A stretch of 64,000 nt of DNA from Constrictibacter sp. MBR-5 (GTDB taxonomy: Bacteria > Pseudomonadota > Alphaproteobacteria > JAJUGE01), in assembly GCF_040549485.1 (NCBI RefSeq), contig NZ_JBEPTK010000003.1:248001-312000 (forward strand). Direction: 5' to 3'. The position numbers and the translations under genes are program-made. Shown piece after piece: positions 43,695 to 52,564 of this stretch (position 1 is the stretch's first letter; each line of letters opens with the position of its first letter). The notes beneath the pieces were generated by a model that was not told the DNA's origin, searched no databases, and saw only the letters and a list, made by a program, of their open reading frames with translations.

Positions 43695-44828
43695 ATGGAC
43701 CGCCTCACAGACTATCTGTCGTCGCTGCAGGCGAGCCTTCCCTGGGTTCCCGACCGCGCGATCAGCCTCGCCGTCATCGCAGTCGCGGTCGTTCTGGCCT
43801 GGTGGCTGCACCGGATCCTGTTCGCGGCCGTGCTGCGTCTCGTCAGCACGGACAACCTGTTCCGCCGGTCGCTCGTCACGCGCACCCGACGACCGTCTCG
43901 CCTGGCCTTCCTGATGGTCGCCACGATGCTCGCCGCCTCCGTCGCACCGCTGTCCCCGGAAGGGGCGGGCATCGTTCGGCACCTCATGCTGCTCGGCCTG
44001 ATCCTGCTGATCGGCTGGATGGCGAGGACGGCGCTGCACATCTGGCTGGTCGTCCACCTGCGGCGCTTCAAGCTGGATTCGGCCGACAATCTCCTGGCCC
44101 GCAAGCACGTTACCCAGACCCGTATCCTGCAGCGCATCGCCGAGATCCTGATCATCATCGTCACCATCGCGGCGGCGCTGATGACGTTCGACGGCATCCG
44201 CCAGTACGGCATCAGCCTGCTCGCCTCCGCCGGCGCCGCCAGTCTGGTGGTCGGGCTCGCGCTCCAGCCCGTCCTGAAGAACCTGTTCGCCGGCATCCAG
44301 CTGGCGATCACCCAGCCGATCCGCATCGACGACGCGCTCCTCGTCGAGAACGAGTGGGGCAATGTCGAGGAGATCACCGCGACCTACGTCGTGGTGCGGA
44401 TCTGGGACTGGCGCCGGCTGATCGTGCCGCTCAGCTACTTCATCGAGAAGCCGTTTCAGAACTGGACGCGCGAGGGCTCGGCGCTCATCGGCAGCGTCTT
44501 CCTCTACGTCGACTTCACCGTGCCGGTAGCGGAGCTGCGCGCCGAACTGGAGAGGGTCGTGCAGTCATCCGACCTCTGGGACGGCCGGGTCGTCGCCCTG
44601 CAGGTGACGGACTTCAGGGAGAACACGATGGAGATCCGGATGCTGGCCAGCGCCAGCAACGCAGGCCGTACCTTCGATCTGCGCTGCGAGGTGCGCGAGC
44701 GGATGGTCGCCTTCGTCCAGCAACGCTATCCGCACGCCCTGCCGCGGCTGCGCGCCGATGTCATACCGGGCGGCGCAACCGCGCACGTGGACGGTCCCGC
44801 GCCGGGACCCTCCACGCAAGCCGGCTGA
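43695..44828 (+). CDS. MscS-family mechanosensitive ion channel, 377 aa
   Basis: Four or five hydrophobic segments precede the MscS core: pore helix GISLLASAGAASLVVGLALQPVLKNLFAGIQLAITQPIRIDDALLVENEWGNVEEI, followed by ATYVVVRIWDWRRLIVPLSYFIEKPFQNWTR and a cytoplasmic alpha/beta domain. The pore-lining Gly/Ala pattern and NLFAGIQ match the family. It releases solutes on hypo-osmotic shock through the inner membrane. The ATG at 43695 starts MDRLTDYLSSLQ. It lies 81 bases after the MFS gene and is convergent with the monooxygenase. Confidence 0.9.
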   Translation: MDRLTDYLSSLQASLPWVPDRAISLAVIAVAVVLAWWLHRILFAAVLRLVSTDNLFRRSLVTRTRRPSRLAFLMVATMLAASVAPLSPEGAGIVRHLMLLGLILLIGWMARTALHIWLVVHLRRFKLDSADNLLARKHVTQTRILQRIAEILIIIVTIAAALMTFDGIRQYGISLLASAGAASLVVGLALQPVLKNLFAGIQLAITQPIRIDDALLVENEWGNVEEITATYVVVRIWDWRRLIVPLSYFIEKPFQNWTREGSALIGSVFLYVDFTVPVAELRAELERVVQSSDLWDGRVVALQVTDFRENTMEIRMLASASNAGRTFDLRCEVRERMVAFVQQRYPHALPRLRADVIPGGATAHVDGPAPGPSTQAG

Positions 44829-44859
44829 CGGACCCCCGGCTGACGGATTCCGGTACCGT

Positions 44860-46518
44860 CTACTCCGCGGCGGTCGCGGCGCGGCGCGGCGGCGCGTCCA
44901 GGGTGAAGCCCTCGTACCCGTTGGCCGCCACCGCGTCGCATTTCTCGCGATAGACGCCGACCCCGCCGACATAGGGCATGAAGACCCGCGGCTTGCCGAG
45001 CACGTTGGCGCCCATGTACCAGGAGTTGGCTTCGGGATAGAGGGTGCGGTGGGCGACCTCGTTGCCGTGCTCGACCCAGGCGTCCTCGGCCGCCAGGGTC
45101 GGCTCGATGCGCGTGGCGCCGCTGGCGCGCATGTCGTCCAGGCAGCGGGTGATCCAGTCCACGTGCTGCTCGATCGACACGATCATGTTGCTCAGCACGG
45201 ACGGGCTGCCGGGGCCGGTGATCATGAACATGTTGGGGAACCCGGCGCTCATCAGCCCCAGATAGGTGCGCGGCCCCGCCGCCCACTTGTCCGCCAGGCT
45301 CTGATTGCCGGTGCCGCGGATGTCGATCTTCTGCAGCGTGCCGGTCATCGCGTCGAAGCCGGTGGCGAACACGATGTCGTCGACGGCGTAATCGCGGCCG
45401 CCGACGCGCACCCCCGTCGGCGTGATCGCCTCGATCGGGTCGCCGGTCAGGTCGACCAGTTCGACGTTGTCGCGGTTGAACGTATCGAAATAGTGGCTGT
45501 CGACGCAGATACGCTTCGTGCCGATCGGGTGGTTGCGCGGCTGCAGAATGGCGGCCTTCTTCGGGTCCTTCACCATCTCGGCGATCTTGCCCCGGACGAA
45601 TTCCGCTGCCGTGTCGTTCGACGCCTTCTTCGTCAGCAGGTCGTGGAACGCGCCCATGAAGGCGGTGCCGCCGACTTCCCAGCGCGCCTCGTAGTGGCGG
45701 CGCCGCTCCTCCTCGGGCACGTCGGCCGCCGAGCGCGGATCGATGTCGTAGAGGATGCCGGTGCGCATCGCCCGCGCCTTGCGGCGGCGCTCGGCATATT
45801 CCGCCTTCCACTCGGCCTCGTATTCCGGCTCCATCGGCCGGTTGCGGGTCGGGATGCTGAAGTTCGGCGTGCGCTGGAAGACCGTGAGGTGCTTCGCCTG
45901 CTCGGCGATGACGGGGATCGCCTGGATCGCCGACGAGCCGGTGCCGATCACCGCGACCCGGCGTCCAGCGAAGTCGACAGGCTCGTGCGGCCAGGCGCCG
46001 GTATGGAAGGTGCGGCCCTGGAAGCTGTCGATGCCGGGGATCTCCGGCAGCTTCGCCGCCGACAGACAGCCGGTCGCCATGACGCAGTGCTGTGCGCTGA
46101 CCCGGTGGCCACGATCGGTTTCGACCATCCACCGGCCGCTCGTCTCGTCGAAGGCGGCGCGCGTCACGCGCGTCTCGAAGGTGATGTCGCGGCGCAGGTC
46201 GAACCGGTCCGCGACATGGCCGGCATAGCGCAGGATCTCCGGCTGGCCGGCGAAGCGCTCGGACCAGCGCCACTCCTGCTGCAGATCCTCGGAGAAGGAG
46301 TAGGAATACTGCATGCTCTCGACGTCGCAGCGCGCGCCGGGATAGCGGTTCCAGTACCAGGTGCCGCCGACGTCGCTCGCCACGTCGAAGATGTGCGCCG
46401 ACATGCCCAGCCCGCGCAGCCGGTGCAGCATGTAGAGGCCGCCGAAGCCGGCGCCGACGATGACGACGTCGACACTGTCGGGGACCGTGGCCTGCGTCTG
46501 CGCCTGATCGACGGGCAT
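44860..46518 (-). CDS. Flavin-dependent Baeyer-Villiger-type monooxygenase, 552 aa
   Basis: Two dinucleotide-binding motifs, GAGFGG (22-27, FAD) and GTGSSA (192-197, NADPH), flank the Baeyer-Villiger fingerprint FQGRTFHTGAWP (166-177; FxGxxxHxxxWP). VGGTWYWNRYPGARCDVES is typical of cyclohexanone/cyclopentadecanone monooxygenase relatives, and the length agrees. The enzyme would insert oxygen next to a ketone using NADPH and O2 in the cytoplasm; the substrate is unknown. It is convergent with the MscS gene and divergent from a RidA-like gene. Confidence 0.93.
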   Translation of the reverse strand: MPVDQAQTQATVPDSVDVVIVGAGFGGLYMLHRLRGLGMSAHIFDVASDVGGTWYWNRYPGARCDVESMQYSYSFSEDLQQEWRWSERFAGQPEILRYAGHVADRFDLRRDITFETRVTRAAFDETSGRWMVETDRGHRVSAQHCVMATGCLSAAKLPEIPGIDSFQGRTFHTGAWPHEPVDFAGRRVAVIGTGSSAIQAIPVIAEQAKHLTVFQRTPNFSIPTRNRPMEPEYEAEWKAEYAERRRKARAMRTGILYDIDPRSAADVPEEERRRHYEARWEVGGTAFMGAFHDLLTKKASNDTAAEFVRGKIAEMVKDPKKAAILQPRNHPIGTKRICVDSHYFDTFNRDNVELVDLTGDPIEAITPTGVRVGGRDYAVDDIVFATGFDAMTGTLQKIDIRGTGNQSLADKWAAGPRTYLGLMSAGFPNMFMITGPGSPSVLSNMIVSIEQHVDWITRCLDDMRASGATRIEPTLAAEDAWVEHGNEVAHRTLYPEANSWYMGANVLGKPRVFMPYVGGVGVYREKCDAVAANGYEGFTLDAPPRRAATAAE

Positions 46519-46680
46519 GCGTTTCCTCTCCGGACTCTTGCGGCTGGATGATCACCCCAGGTTGTCCGGACAGCATGTCGGAGTCAAGCGTGGCGGCCCC
46601 CGCACGCCCGAAATCCGGGGATGCGCGCCGCCGCGGATGGGCTATCGTCCGCGTTTTCGAGACGCGTCAGGGAACGAGAG

Positions 46681-47031
46681 ATGATCAAGCGCAGCGCAGA
46701 ATATGCCGGCATCATGCACGAGGTGGTCGAGCACAACGGCGTCCTCCACTTCGCTGGCGTCGTCGCCGAAGACGCGAGCCTGGACATGGAAGGCCAGGCC
46801 CGGCAGGTCTTCGCCCAGCTCGACGACCTGCTGAAGACGCATGGCTCCAGCCGTGACCACATCCTGTCGGCGCTCGTCTTCGTCACCGACATGAAGGCGA
46901 AGCCCGCGATGAACGTCGCGTGGAAGGAATGGCTGGCGCCGGCGAACCTGCCGACCCGCGCCACCATCGGCGTCGCCGACCTGGACGGCTACCTGATCGA
47001 GGTGGTCATCACCGCGGCCGTCGCGAAGTAG
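46681..47031 (+). CDS. RidA family (YjgF/YER057c/UK114) protein, 116 aa
   Basis: Small trimeric-type fold: SAEYAGIMHEVVEHNGVLHFAGVVAED, GQARQVFAQLDDLLKTHGSSRDHILSALVFVTDM, and the C-terminal NLPTRATIGVADLDGYLIEVVITA. The arginine of PTRAT corresponds to the substrate-binding arginine of active RidA imine deaminases. It resembles the Rid subfamily variants that lack some RidA features, so the activity (imine/enamine hydrolysis) is likely but not certain. The ATG at 46681 follows ACGAGAG. A strong hairpin follows it. Confidence 0.9.
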   Translation: MIKRSAEYAGIMHEVVEHNGVLHFAGVVAEDASLDMEGQARQVFAQLDDLLKTHGSSRDHILSALVFVTDMKAKPAMNVAWKEWLAPANLPTRATIGVADLDGYLIEVVITAAVAK

Positions 47032-47043
47032 GTTGGCAGAGAC

Positions 47044-47081
47044 GGCGCCGCGACCGACGCGCAGGCCTTGGTCGCGGCGCC
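47044..47081 (+). terminator. Perfect hairpin after the RidA-like gene
   Basis: GGCGCCGCGACC and GGTCGCGGCGCC form a perfect 12-bp stem with a 14-base loop, 12 bases after the stop codon. No T-run follows, but it separates the RidA-like gene from the next transcription unit. Confidence 0.5.
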
Positions 47082-47187
47082 GGCGCCAGACATACTCGAC
47101 GCATCGGAACAGGGAGGGAGCAATCGGTTAGTCGGTACGCAGCAACGGTAGGACGTCCACCCCCAAAAAAGAAAACAGGAGGAGACG

Positions 47188-48801
47188 ATGGGACGCAGTC
47201 ACCGTATCAGGGCCCGTGTGGTGCCATCCTTGCTCGCGGCATGTCTGCTGGCGGCGGTGCCGCTCGGCGGCGCGGCGGCGCAGAAGGCCGGCGGCATCCT
47301 GAAGGCGCAGCAGTTCAACAATCCACCCAGTCCGTCGATCCACGAGGAAGCCACCGTCGCCGTCGTGGTGCCGTTCATGGCCGTATTCAACAACCTGGTC
47401 ATCTACGACCAGAAGGTGCCGCAGAACTCGACCGAGAGCATCCGTCCGGAGCTCGCCACCGAGTGGAAATGGAACGACGACGGCACGAAGCTGACCTTCA
47501 AGCTGCACGAGGGCGTCAAGTGGCATGACGGCAAGCCGTTCACCGCGGCAGACGTCAAATGCACCTTCGACATGCTGACCGAGAAGTCGACGACGCAGAA
47601 GCTGCGCCGCAACCCGCGCGGCGCCTGGTACGGCAATGTCGAGCAGGTCTCGACCAACGGCGATCACGAGGTCACGTTCGAGCTGAAGCGCCGCCAGCCG
47701 TCGCTGCTCAATCTCCTCGCGTCGGGCTACACGCCGATCTATCCCTGCCATGTCTCGACCGACGACATGCGCAAGAAGCCGATCGGCACGGGGCCGTTCA
47801 AGTTCGTCTCCTTCAACCAGAACGAGAGCATCAAGCTCGAGAAGAACAAGGAGTACTGGCGCAAGGGGCTGCCGTACCTCGACGGCATCGAGTATGCGAT
47901 CATCGCCAGCCAGTCGACGCGCATGCTATCCTTCATCGCCGGCAACCAGGACATCACCTTCCCCAGCGACGTGTCGCCGCCGCTGCTGAAGGACATCAAC
48001 TCCCAGGCGCCGCACGCCCAGTGCACGATGCGGCCGAGCAATGTCAGCACCAACCTGATCATCAACGAGTCCGCACCGCCCTTCGACGACCCGAAGATGC
48101 GCCGGGCGATGGCGCTGGCGCTCGACCGGGACGCCTTCAACGAGATCCTGAACGAGGGCAAGGCGTCGATCGGCGGCACCCTGCTGCCGCCGCCCGCAGG
48201 CGTCTGGGGCCTGCCGACCGAGAAGGTGAAGACCCTCGTCGGCTACGGCGACGTCGAGAAGAACCGCGAGGAAGCGCGGGCGATCATGCGGGAGAAGGGC
48301 TACGGCCCCGACAAGCGCATGAAGCTGAAGGTGATCACCCGCAACATCCCGACCTTCCGCAACCCCGCCGTCATCTTCCTCGACCAGCTGAGCGAGATCT
48401 ACGTCGACGCGGAGCTCGAGATCATCGAGAGCGCCGTCTACTACAACACGGTGTTCCAGAAGAAGTATTCCGTCGGCATCAACCAGACGGGCAGCGCCGT
48501 CGACGATCCGGATCAGCATTTCTACGAGAACTATGCCTGCGGCTCGCTGCGCAACTATACGGGCTATTGCAACAAGGATCTGGAGAAGAAGTTCGACGCG
48601 CAGTCGGCCGAAACGGATCTGGAGAAGCGCAAGCAGCTGGTCTGGGAGATCGACGCGTTCCTGACCAACGAGGTCGTGCGGCCGATCATCTTCCACGGCG
48701 TCGCCGCCGGCTGCTGGCAGCCCTACGTCAAGAACTACGGGCTGATGGTCAACAGCATCTACAACGGCTGGCGCTACGACGAGGTCTGGCTCGACAAGTA
48801 G
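47188..48801 (+). CDS. Periplasmic peptide/solute-binding protein of an ABC transporter (SBP family 5), 537 aa
   Basis: A signal peptide (MGRSHRIRARVVPSLLAACLLAAVPLGGAAAQ) is followed by the family-5 pattern: SIRPELATEWKWNDDGTKLTFKLHEGVKWHDGKPFTAADV, the mid-protein RRAMALALDRDAFNE and the C-terminal WRYDEVWLD. AGGAGGAGAC precedes the ATG by a good distance. Family members bind oligopeptides, opines, nickel or other solutes. No permease or ATPase genes are adjacent, so it is an orphan binding protein here and must share components elsewhere. Ligand unknown. Confidence 0.92.
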   Translation: MGRSHRIRARVVPSLLAACLLAAVPLGGAAAQKAGGILKAQQFNNPPSPSIHEEATVAVVVPFMAVFNNLVIYDQKVPQNSTESIRPELATEWKWNDDGTKLTFKLHEGVKWHDGKPFTAADVKCTFDMLTEKSTTQKLRRNPRGAWYGNVEQVSTNGDHEVTFELKRRQPSLLNLLASGYTPIYPCHVSTDDMRKKPIGTGPFKFVSFNQNESIKLEKNKEYWRKGLPYLDGIEYAIIASQSTRMLSFIAGNQDITFPSDVSPPLLKDINSQAPHAQCTMRPSNVSTNLIINESAPPFDDPKMRRAMALALDRDAFNEILNEGKASIGGTLLPPPAGVWGLPTEKVKTLVGYGDVEKNREEARAIMREKGYGPDKRMKLKVITRNIPTFRNPAVIFLDQLSEIYVDAELEIIESAVYYNTVFQKKYSVGINQTGSAVDDPDQHFYENYACGSLRNYTGYCNKDLEKKFDAQSAETDLEKRKQLVWEIDAFLTNEVVRPIIFHGVAAGCWQPYVKNYGLMVNSIYNGWRYDEVWLDK

Positions 48802-48807
48802 GGCCAT

Positions 48808-48824
48808 GCCGCCGGCGCGGCGGC
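48808..48824 (+). terminator. Possible terminator after the binding-protein gene
   Basis: GCCGCCG-GCG-CGGCGGC is a perfect 7-bp stem seven bases after the stop; a TTTTT run occurs 24 bases further on (48848-48852), too distant for a classic intrinsic terminator. Confidence 0.35.
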
Positions 48825-48885
48825 GGAACGGTTGCGGCGGAAGGGTGTTTTTGCTCGGTCTTTCCCGAGAACGGAGCTCTGACCG

Positions 48886-49266
48886 ATGCGAAACATCCTC
48901 CTCGCCGCGACCGTCGCCGTAGCGACGGCACTCCCCGCCGCCGCCTCGGCGCAGGGCACGCAGGCGGTGGGCTACCGGGAGGCCGAGGACGACCGCGCGA
49001 TCGTCCAGCCCTTCAACCGCACCGTCGACGAGATCGAGGACATGAACGTCTTCGGCACGGGCGGCGAGAAGATCGGCGAGGTCGACGAAGTGCTGGTCGA
49101 CAGCGCCGGCAGCATCGTCGCGGTGGCGGTCGAGAGCGGCGGCTTCCTCGGTATCGGCGACGAGGAAGTCGTCGTGATGCTGGACCAGCTGACCCTGGAG
49201 GGCGACCGGTTCAGCACCGGCCTGACGAAGGACCAGCTCCTGGCCCTGCCGCGCTGGAAGGACTGA
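48886..49266 (+). CDS. Secreted PRC-barrel domain protein, 126 aa
   Basis: A signal peptide (MRNILLAATVAVATALPAAASAQ) precedes a PRC-barrel-like domain: MNVFGTGGEKIGEVDEVLVDSAGSIVAVAVESGGFLGIGDEEVVVMLDQLTLEGDRFSTGLTKDQLLALP. The G-x-x-I-G-x-V and IVAVAVxxGGFLGIGxxxVxV pattern is typical of alphaproteobacterial periplasmic PRC-barrel proteins, often linked to stress or envelope roles but without a defined biochemical function. No cysteines. It stands 84 bases after the binding-protein gene on the same strand. Confidence 0.86.
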   Translation: MRNILLAATVAVATALPAAASAQGTQAVGYREAEDDRAIVQPFNRTVDEIEDMNVFGTGGEKIGEVDEVLVDSAGSIVAVAVESGGFLGIGDEEVVVMLDQLTLEGDRFSTGLTKDQLLALPRWKD

Positions 49267-49331
49267 CCCCTTCCGCCGTTCCCGGGGAGCCCTTGTTCGC
49301 CGGGTATCCCCGTGTAGTCTGACGGTCGTCG

Positions 49332-50252
49332 GTGCCGCGCGCGAGCGGTGTCGGCGGCCGTTGGCATCTGGGGGCAGGGTTGATCCGTCTGGTACCGGTC
49401 GTTCTGGCCGTCATCTGGGGCCTGAACTGGCCGGCGGTGCGGATCGGGCTGACCGCCATGCCGCCCTTCATGCTGCGTGCGTTCGGCATGGCCTGCGGCG
49501 CGGTGATCCTGTTCGCGCTGGCCACCGCCCTCGGCCGCAGCCTGCGCGTGCCGCGCGCCATGTGGGTCCGCACGGCCGTTGCCGGCGTCCTCAACATCGG
49601 CCTGTTCAACATCGCCGTCGCCTTCGCCCAGCTGGCGACCTCGACCTCGCGCGCGGCGATCCTGACCTTCACCATGCCGCTCTGGTCGGCCCTGTTCGCC
49701 CGGCTGCTGCTCGGCGAGCGGCTCGACCCGGCCCGCGCCTGGGCCCTCGCGGCCGGCGCCCTCGGGCTCGCCCTCCTCGCCGTGCCGGTCTTCGCCGGCG
49801 AGGGCAACCTGCTCGGCCTCTTCTTCCCGCTGCTCGCCGCCGTCAGCTGGGCTTCCGGCACGGTCTTCCAGAAGTGGAAGCCGATCGACGCCGACCGCAT
49901 GGCGGCGACCGCATGGCAGCTCGCGGCCGCGGCGACGCTGGCCGCGACGGGCATGCTCGTCACCGGCACCACCGCGCTCGTCGGGCCGATCGACATCGAG
50001 GTGACCTGGGCGCTGCTCTATCACGTCGTCCTGGCGAACGCGCTCGCCTACTTCCTCTGGTTCGGCATGCTCGACCGGATCAGCGCCACCACCACGGCGA
50101 TGACGACGCTGATGATCCCGGTCGTCGGCGTGCTCGGCGCCATGGCGCTGATCGGGGACCGACCCAGCCTGCTCGACATGCTGGGATTCGCCGCGATCCT
50201 GCTCGCCGCCGCCATCGTCCTGCTGGGTTTCGGGTCGGCCTCGCGGCGCTGA
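49332..50252 (+). CDS. DMT-superfamily EamA transporter, 306 aa
   Basis: About ten hydrophobic segments in two repeats, as in the drug/metabolite transporter superfamily: LVPVVLAVIWGLNWPAVRIGLTAMPPFMLRAFGM in the first EamA domain and LGLFFPLLAAVSWASGTVFQKWKP in the second, ending LLAAAIVLLGFG. Members export amino acids and other small metabolites. The start is uncertain: GTG at 49332, or TTG at 49380 which begins LIRLVPVVLAVIWG after a GGGGCAGGG stretch. It ends 50 bases before the FMN riboswitch but is probably not controlled by it. Confidence 0.86.
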   Translation: MPRASGVGGRWHLGAGLIRLVPVVLAVIWGLNWPAVRIGLTAMPPFMLRAFGMACGAVILFALATALGRSLRVPRAMWVRTAVAGVLNIGLFNIAVAFAQLATSTSRAAILTFTMPLWSALFARLLLGERLDPARAWALAAGALGLALLAVPVFAGEGNLLGLFFPLLAAVSWASGTVFQKWKPIDADRMAATAWQLAAAATLAATGMLVTGTTALVGPIDIEVTWALLYHVVLANALAYFLWFGMLDRISATTTAMTTLMIPVVGVLGAMALIGDRPSLLDMLGFAAILLAAAIVLLGFGSASRR

Positions 50253-50301
50253 CGTATCCCACCGCGATTGTCAGCCTGCCGGCTTTATCATACCGTTCGC
50301 G

Positions 50302-50443
50302 CGTTCTCAGGGCGGGGCGGAAATCCCCACCGGCGGTATGCGGCGTCAGCCGCGAGCCCGCGAGCGCCTTCCGCGTGCGGAAGGGTCGAGCAGATCAGGT
50401 GCGATGCCTGGGCCGACGGTCACAGTCCGGATGGAAGAGAACG
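50302..50443 (+). promoter_or_regulatory. FMN riboswitch (RFN element) upstream of ribH
   Basis: All conserved RFN blocks appear in order: GGGCGGGGCGGAAATCCCC-ACCGGCGGTA, AGCCCGCGAGC, GGTCGAGCAGAT-GGTG, GGCCGACGGTCACAGTC and GGATGGAAGAGAA. The closing P1 helix pairs CGTTCTC (50302-50308) with GAGAACG (50437-50443). A GCCCG-CGC-CGGGC hairpin (50456-50468) downstream may be part of the expression platform. FMN binding is expected to repress ribH, the gene starting 83 bases later. Confidence 0.96.
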
Positions 50444-50525
50444 TGCGTTCCTGCTGCCCGCGCCGGGCATCGGGTCCGCTCGTGATCGCCTTGGGTGACG
50501 TGTCCGTTAGCCAGAGGAGATCGCG

Positions 50526-50960
50526 ATGACACCCACCCGCTACGCCTTCGTCAAAGCCCAGTGGCACGCCGACATCGTCGACCGTGCGCTCGACGGTTTC
50601 CACGAGCTCGTCCCGGCCGAGGCCGTCGACGTGTTCGACGTGCCCGGCGCCTTCGAGCTGCCGCTGCTCGCCCGCGACCTGGCGGCGAGCGGCCGCTACG
50701 CCGCGGTCGTGGCCGCCGCCTTCGTCGTCGACGGCGGGATCTACCGCCACGACTTCGTCGCCCAGGCGGTCGTCGACGGGCTGATGCGCGCCGGCATGGA
50801 TTCCGGCGTGCCCGTGCTCTCGGTCTCCCTGACGCCGCACCAGTTCCAGGAGACCGAGCATCACCGGCGCATCTTCCGCGCGCATTTCGTCGAGAAGGGC
50901 CGCGAGGCCGCACGGGCGGCGCTGATGATCGGCAAGGTCCGCGCGTCCCTTGCGGCATGA
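50526..50960 (+). CDS. ribH: 6,7-dimethyl-8-ribityllumazine synthase, type II (RibH2-like), 144 aa
   Basis: Penultimate enzyme of riboflavin synthesis, joining 5-amino-6-ribitylaminouracil with 3,4-dihydroxy-2-butanone 4-phosphate. The active-site region FDVPGAFELPLLARDLA and VVAAAFVVDGGIYRHDFVAQAVVDGL are typical; SLTPHQFQETEHHRRIFRAHFVEKGREAA matches the decameric type II lumazine synthases known from Brucella and other alphaproteobacteria rather than the icosahedral type I. GAGGAGA precedes the ATG by seven bases. It stands alone, under the FMN riboswitch, which marks it as the regulated form. Confidence 0.96.
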   Translation: MTPTRYAFVKAQWHADIVDRALDGFHELVPAEAVDVFDVPGAFELPLLARDLAASGRYAAVVAAAFVVDGGIYRHDFVAQAVVDGLMRAGMDSGVPVLSVSLTPHQFQETEHHRRIFRAHFVEKGREAARAALMIGKVRASLAA

Positions 50961-51093
50961 GGTCCGCGGGGTGAGGCGGTGACATTTCAGCCGCCTTGCC
51001 CCTGCCCGCGATCGTGCTAGCCTGCGGCCCCAGATCTGCGCGCCGCGGGCCCCGTGCCTCCGTCAGCCGCGCTTTCGGAAAAGGGATCTCCCG

Positions 51094-52431
51094 ATGTCCT
51101 CCTCGACGCTCGCCCATATGGAAACGAACGACCTCGACGCCTTCTTCATGCCGTTCACCGCGAACCGGCAGTTCAAGAAGGACCCGCGGCTCGTCGTCGG
51201 CGCCGAGGGCATGTATTTCCGCACGCCCGACGGCCGCCAGGTGATCGACGCCTCGGCCGGCCTGTGGTGCGTCAACGCCGGCCACTGCCACCCGAAGATC
51301 GTCGAGGCGGTGCAGAAGCAGGTCGCCGAACTCGACTTCGGCCCGACCTTCCAGATGGGCCACCCGAAGGCGTTCGAGCTGGCTTCGCGCATCGGCGTGC
51401 TCGCGCCGGGCGACCTCGACACGGTCTTCTTCGCCAACTCCGGCTCCGAGGCGGTCGACACCGCGCTCAAGATCGCCATCGCCTATCACCGCGCCCGCGG
51501 CGACGGCCAGCGCTACCGCCTGATCGGGCGCGAGCGCGGCTATCACGGCGTGGGATTCGGCGGCACCGCGGTCGGCGGCATCAAGAACAACCGCAAGGCG
51601 TGGGGCCACATGCTGGTCGGCGTCGACCACATCCGCCACACCCACGATCTGTCGCAGATGGCGTTCAGCCGCGGCCTGCCGGAGTGGGGCGCCCACCTCG
51701 CCGACGACCTGGAGCGGCTGTGCGAGTTGCACGATCCCTCCACCATCGCCGCCTGCATCGTCGAGCCGGTCGCCGGCTCCACCGGCGTGCTGCCGCCGCC
51801 GAAGGGCTATCTGAAGCGCCTGCGCGAGATCTGCGACAAGCACGGCATCCTGCTGATCTTCGACGAGGTCATCACCGGCTTCGGCCGCACCGGCACCGCC
51901 TTCGCGTCGGAGACGTTCGGCGTCGTCCCGGACATGATGACCCTGGCCAAGGGCATGACCAACGCCACCGTGCCGTCCTCGGCGGTCGTCATGCGGCGCG
52001 GCATCTACGACGCCTTCATGTCGGGGCCGGAGTGGATGATCGACCTGACGCACGGCTACACCTATTCCGCGCATCCGCTGGCGGTCGCCGCCGGCCTCGC
52101 CACCATGGACGTCTACCAGGAGGAGGGCCTGTTCCAGCGCGCCGCCGACCTCGCCCCCTATTTCGAGGACGCGATCCATTCGCTGAAGGGCCTGCCGAAC
52201 GTCATCGACATCCGCAACTTCGGCATGATGGCCGCCATCGAGGTCAGCCCGCGCGAGGGCGCGCATCCCACGGCGCGCAGCTACGACCTGTTCCTCGACT
52301 GCTGGCAGAACGGCGTCTACACCCGCTTCGCCGGCGAGACGCTGGCCTTCTCGCCGCCACTGATCGCCGACCGCGGCCATGTCGACCGCATCTTCGAGAC
52401 GGTGGCGGCGGCGCTGAAGCGCGTCGCCTGA
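51094..52431 (+). CDS. Class III PLP aminotransferase, omega-amino acid:pyruvate (beta-alanine) aminotransferase-like, 445 aa
   Basis: The N-terminal MPFTANRQFK (19-28) is the signature of omega-amino acid:pyruvate transaminases. Fold-type I class III residues are present: NSGSEAVDTALK (115-126), D257 in LIFDEVITGFGRTG, and the PLP lysine K286 in TLAKGMTNATVPS. Length is normal. It would transfer amino groups from beta-alanine, taurine-like or other omega-amines to pyruvate in the cytoplasm. No neighbouring genes point to a particular substrate. Confidence 0.93.
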   Translation: MSSSTLAHMETNDLDAFFMPFTANRQFKKDPRLVVGAEGMYFRTPDGRQVIDASAGLWCVNAGHCHPKIVEAVQKQVAELDFGPTFQMGHPKAFELASRIGVLAPGDLDTVFFANSGSEAVDTALKIAIAYHRARGDGQRYRLIGRERGYHGVGFGGTAVGGIKNNRKAWGHMLVGVDHIRHTHDLSQMAFSRGLPEWGAHLADDLERLCELHDPSTIAACIVEPVAGSTGVLPPPKGYLKRLREICDKHGILLIFDEVITGFGRTGTAFASETFGVVPDMMTLAKGMTNATVPSSAVVMRRGIYDAFMSGPEWMIDLTHGYTYSAHPLAVAAGLATMDVYQEEGLFQRAADLAPYFEDAIHSLKGLPNVIDIRNFGMMAAIEVSPREGAHPTARSYDLFLDCWQNGVYTRFAGETLAFSPPLIADRGHVDRIFETVAAALKRVA

Positions 52432-52564
52432 GGTCGCGGCGCCACATCGCGGGCATTTTCGCCGTATGCGGGGTAAGTCTTTCTTAAGCGGGCTGGCCTA
52501 GGGTCGGATCGGGCGGAACACAACCGTCGAGAGCGCAGGACGCGCGGTCCACCGCAGGTAGCCC

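Noticed and set aside
42159-44108. A 1.9-kb N-terminal extension of the minus-strand enoyl-CoA hydratase
   Set aside because: It runs antisense to the MFS and MscS genes, is Arg/Gly/Asp-rich with no motifs, and the hydratase domain begins normally at 42158.
47219-47234. Sigma-54-like sequence TGGTGC-N5-TTGCT
   Set aside because: It lies inside the signal-peptide coding region of the binding protein and lacks the conserved TGGCAC. A similar chance match occurs at about 15906.
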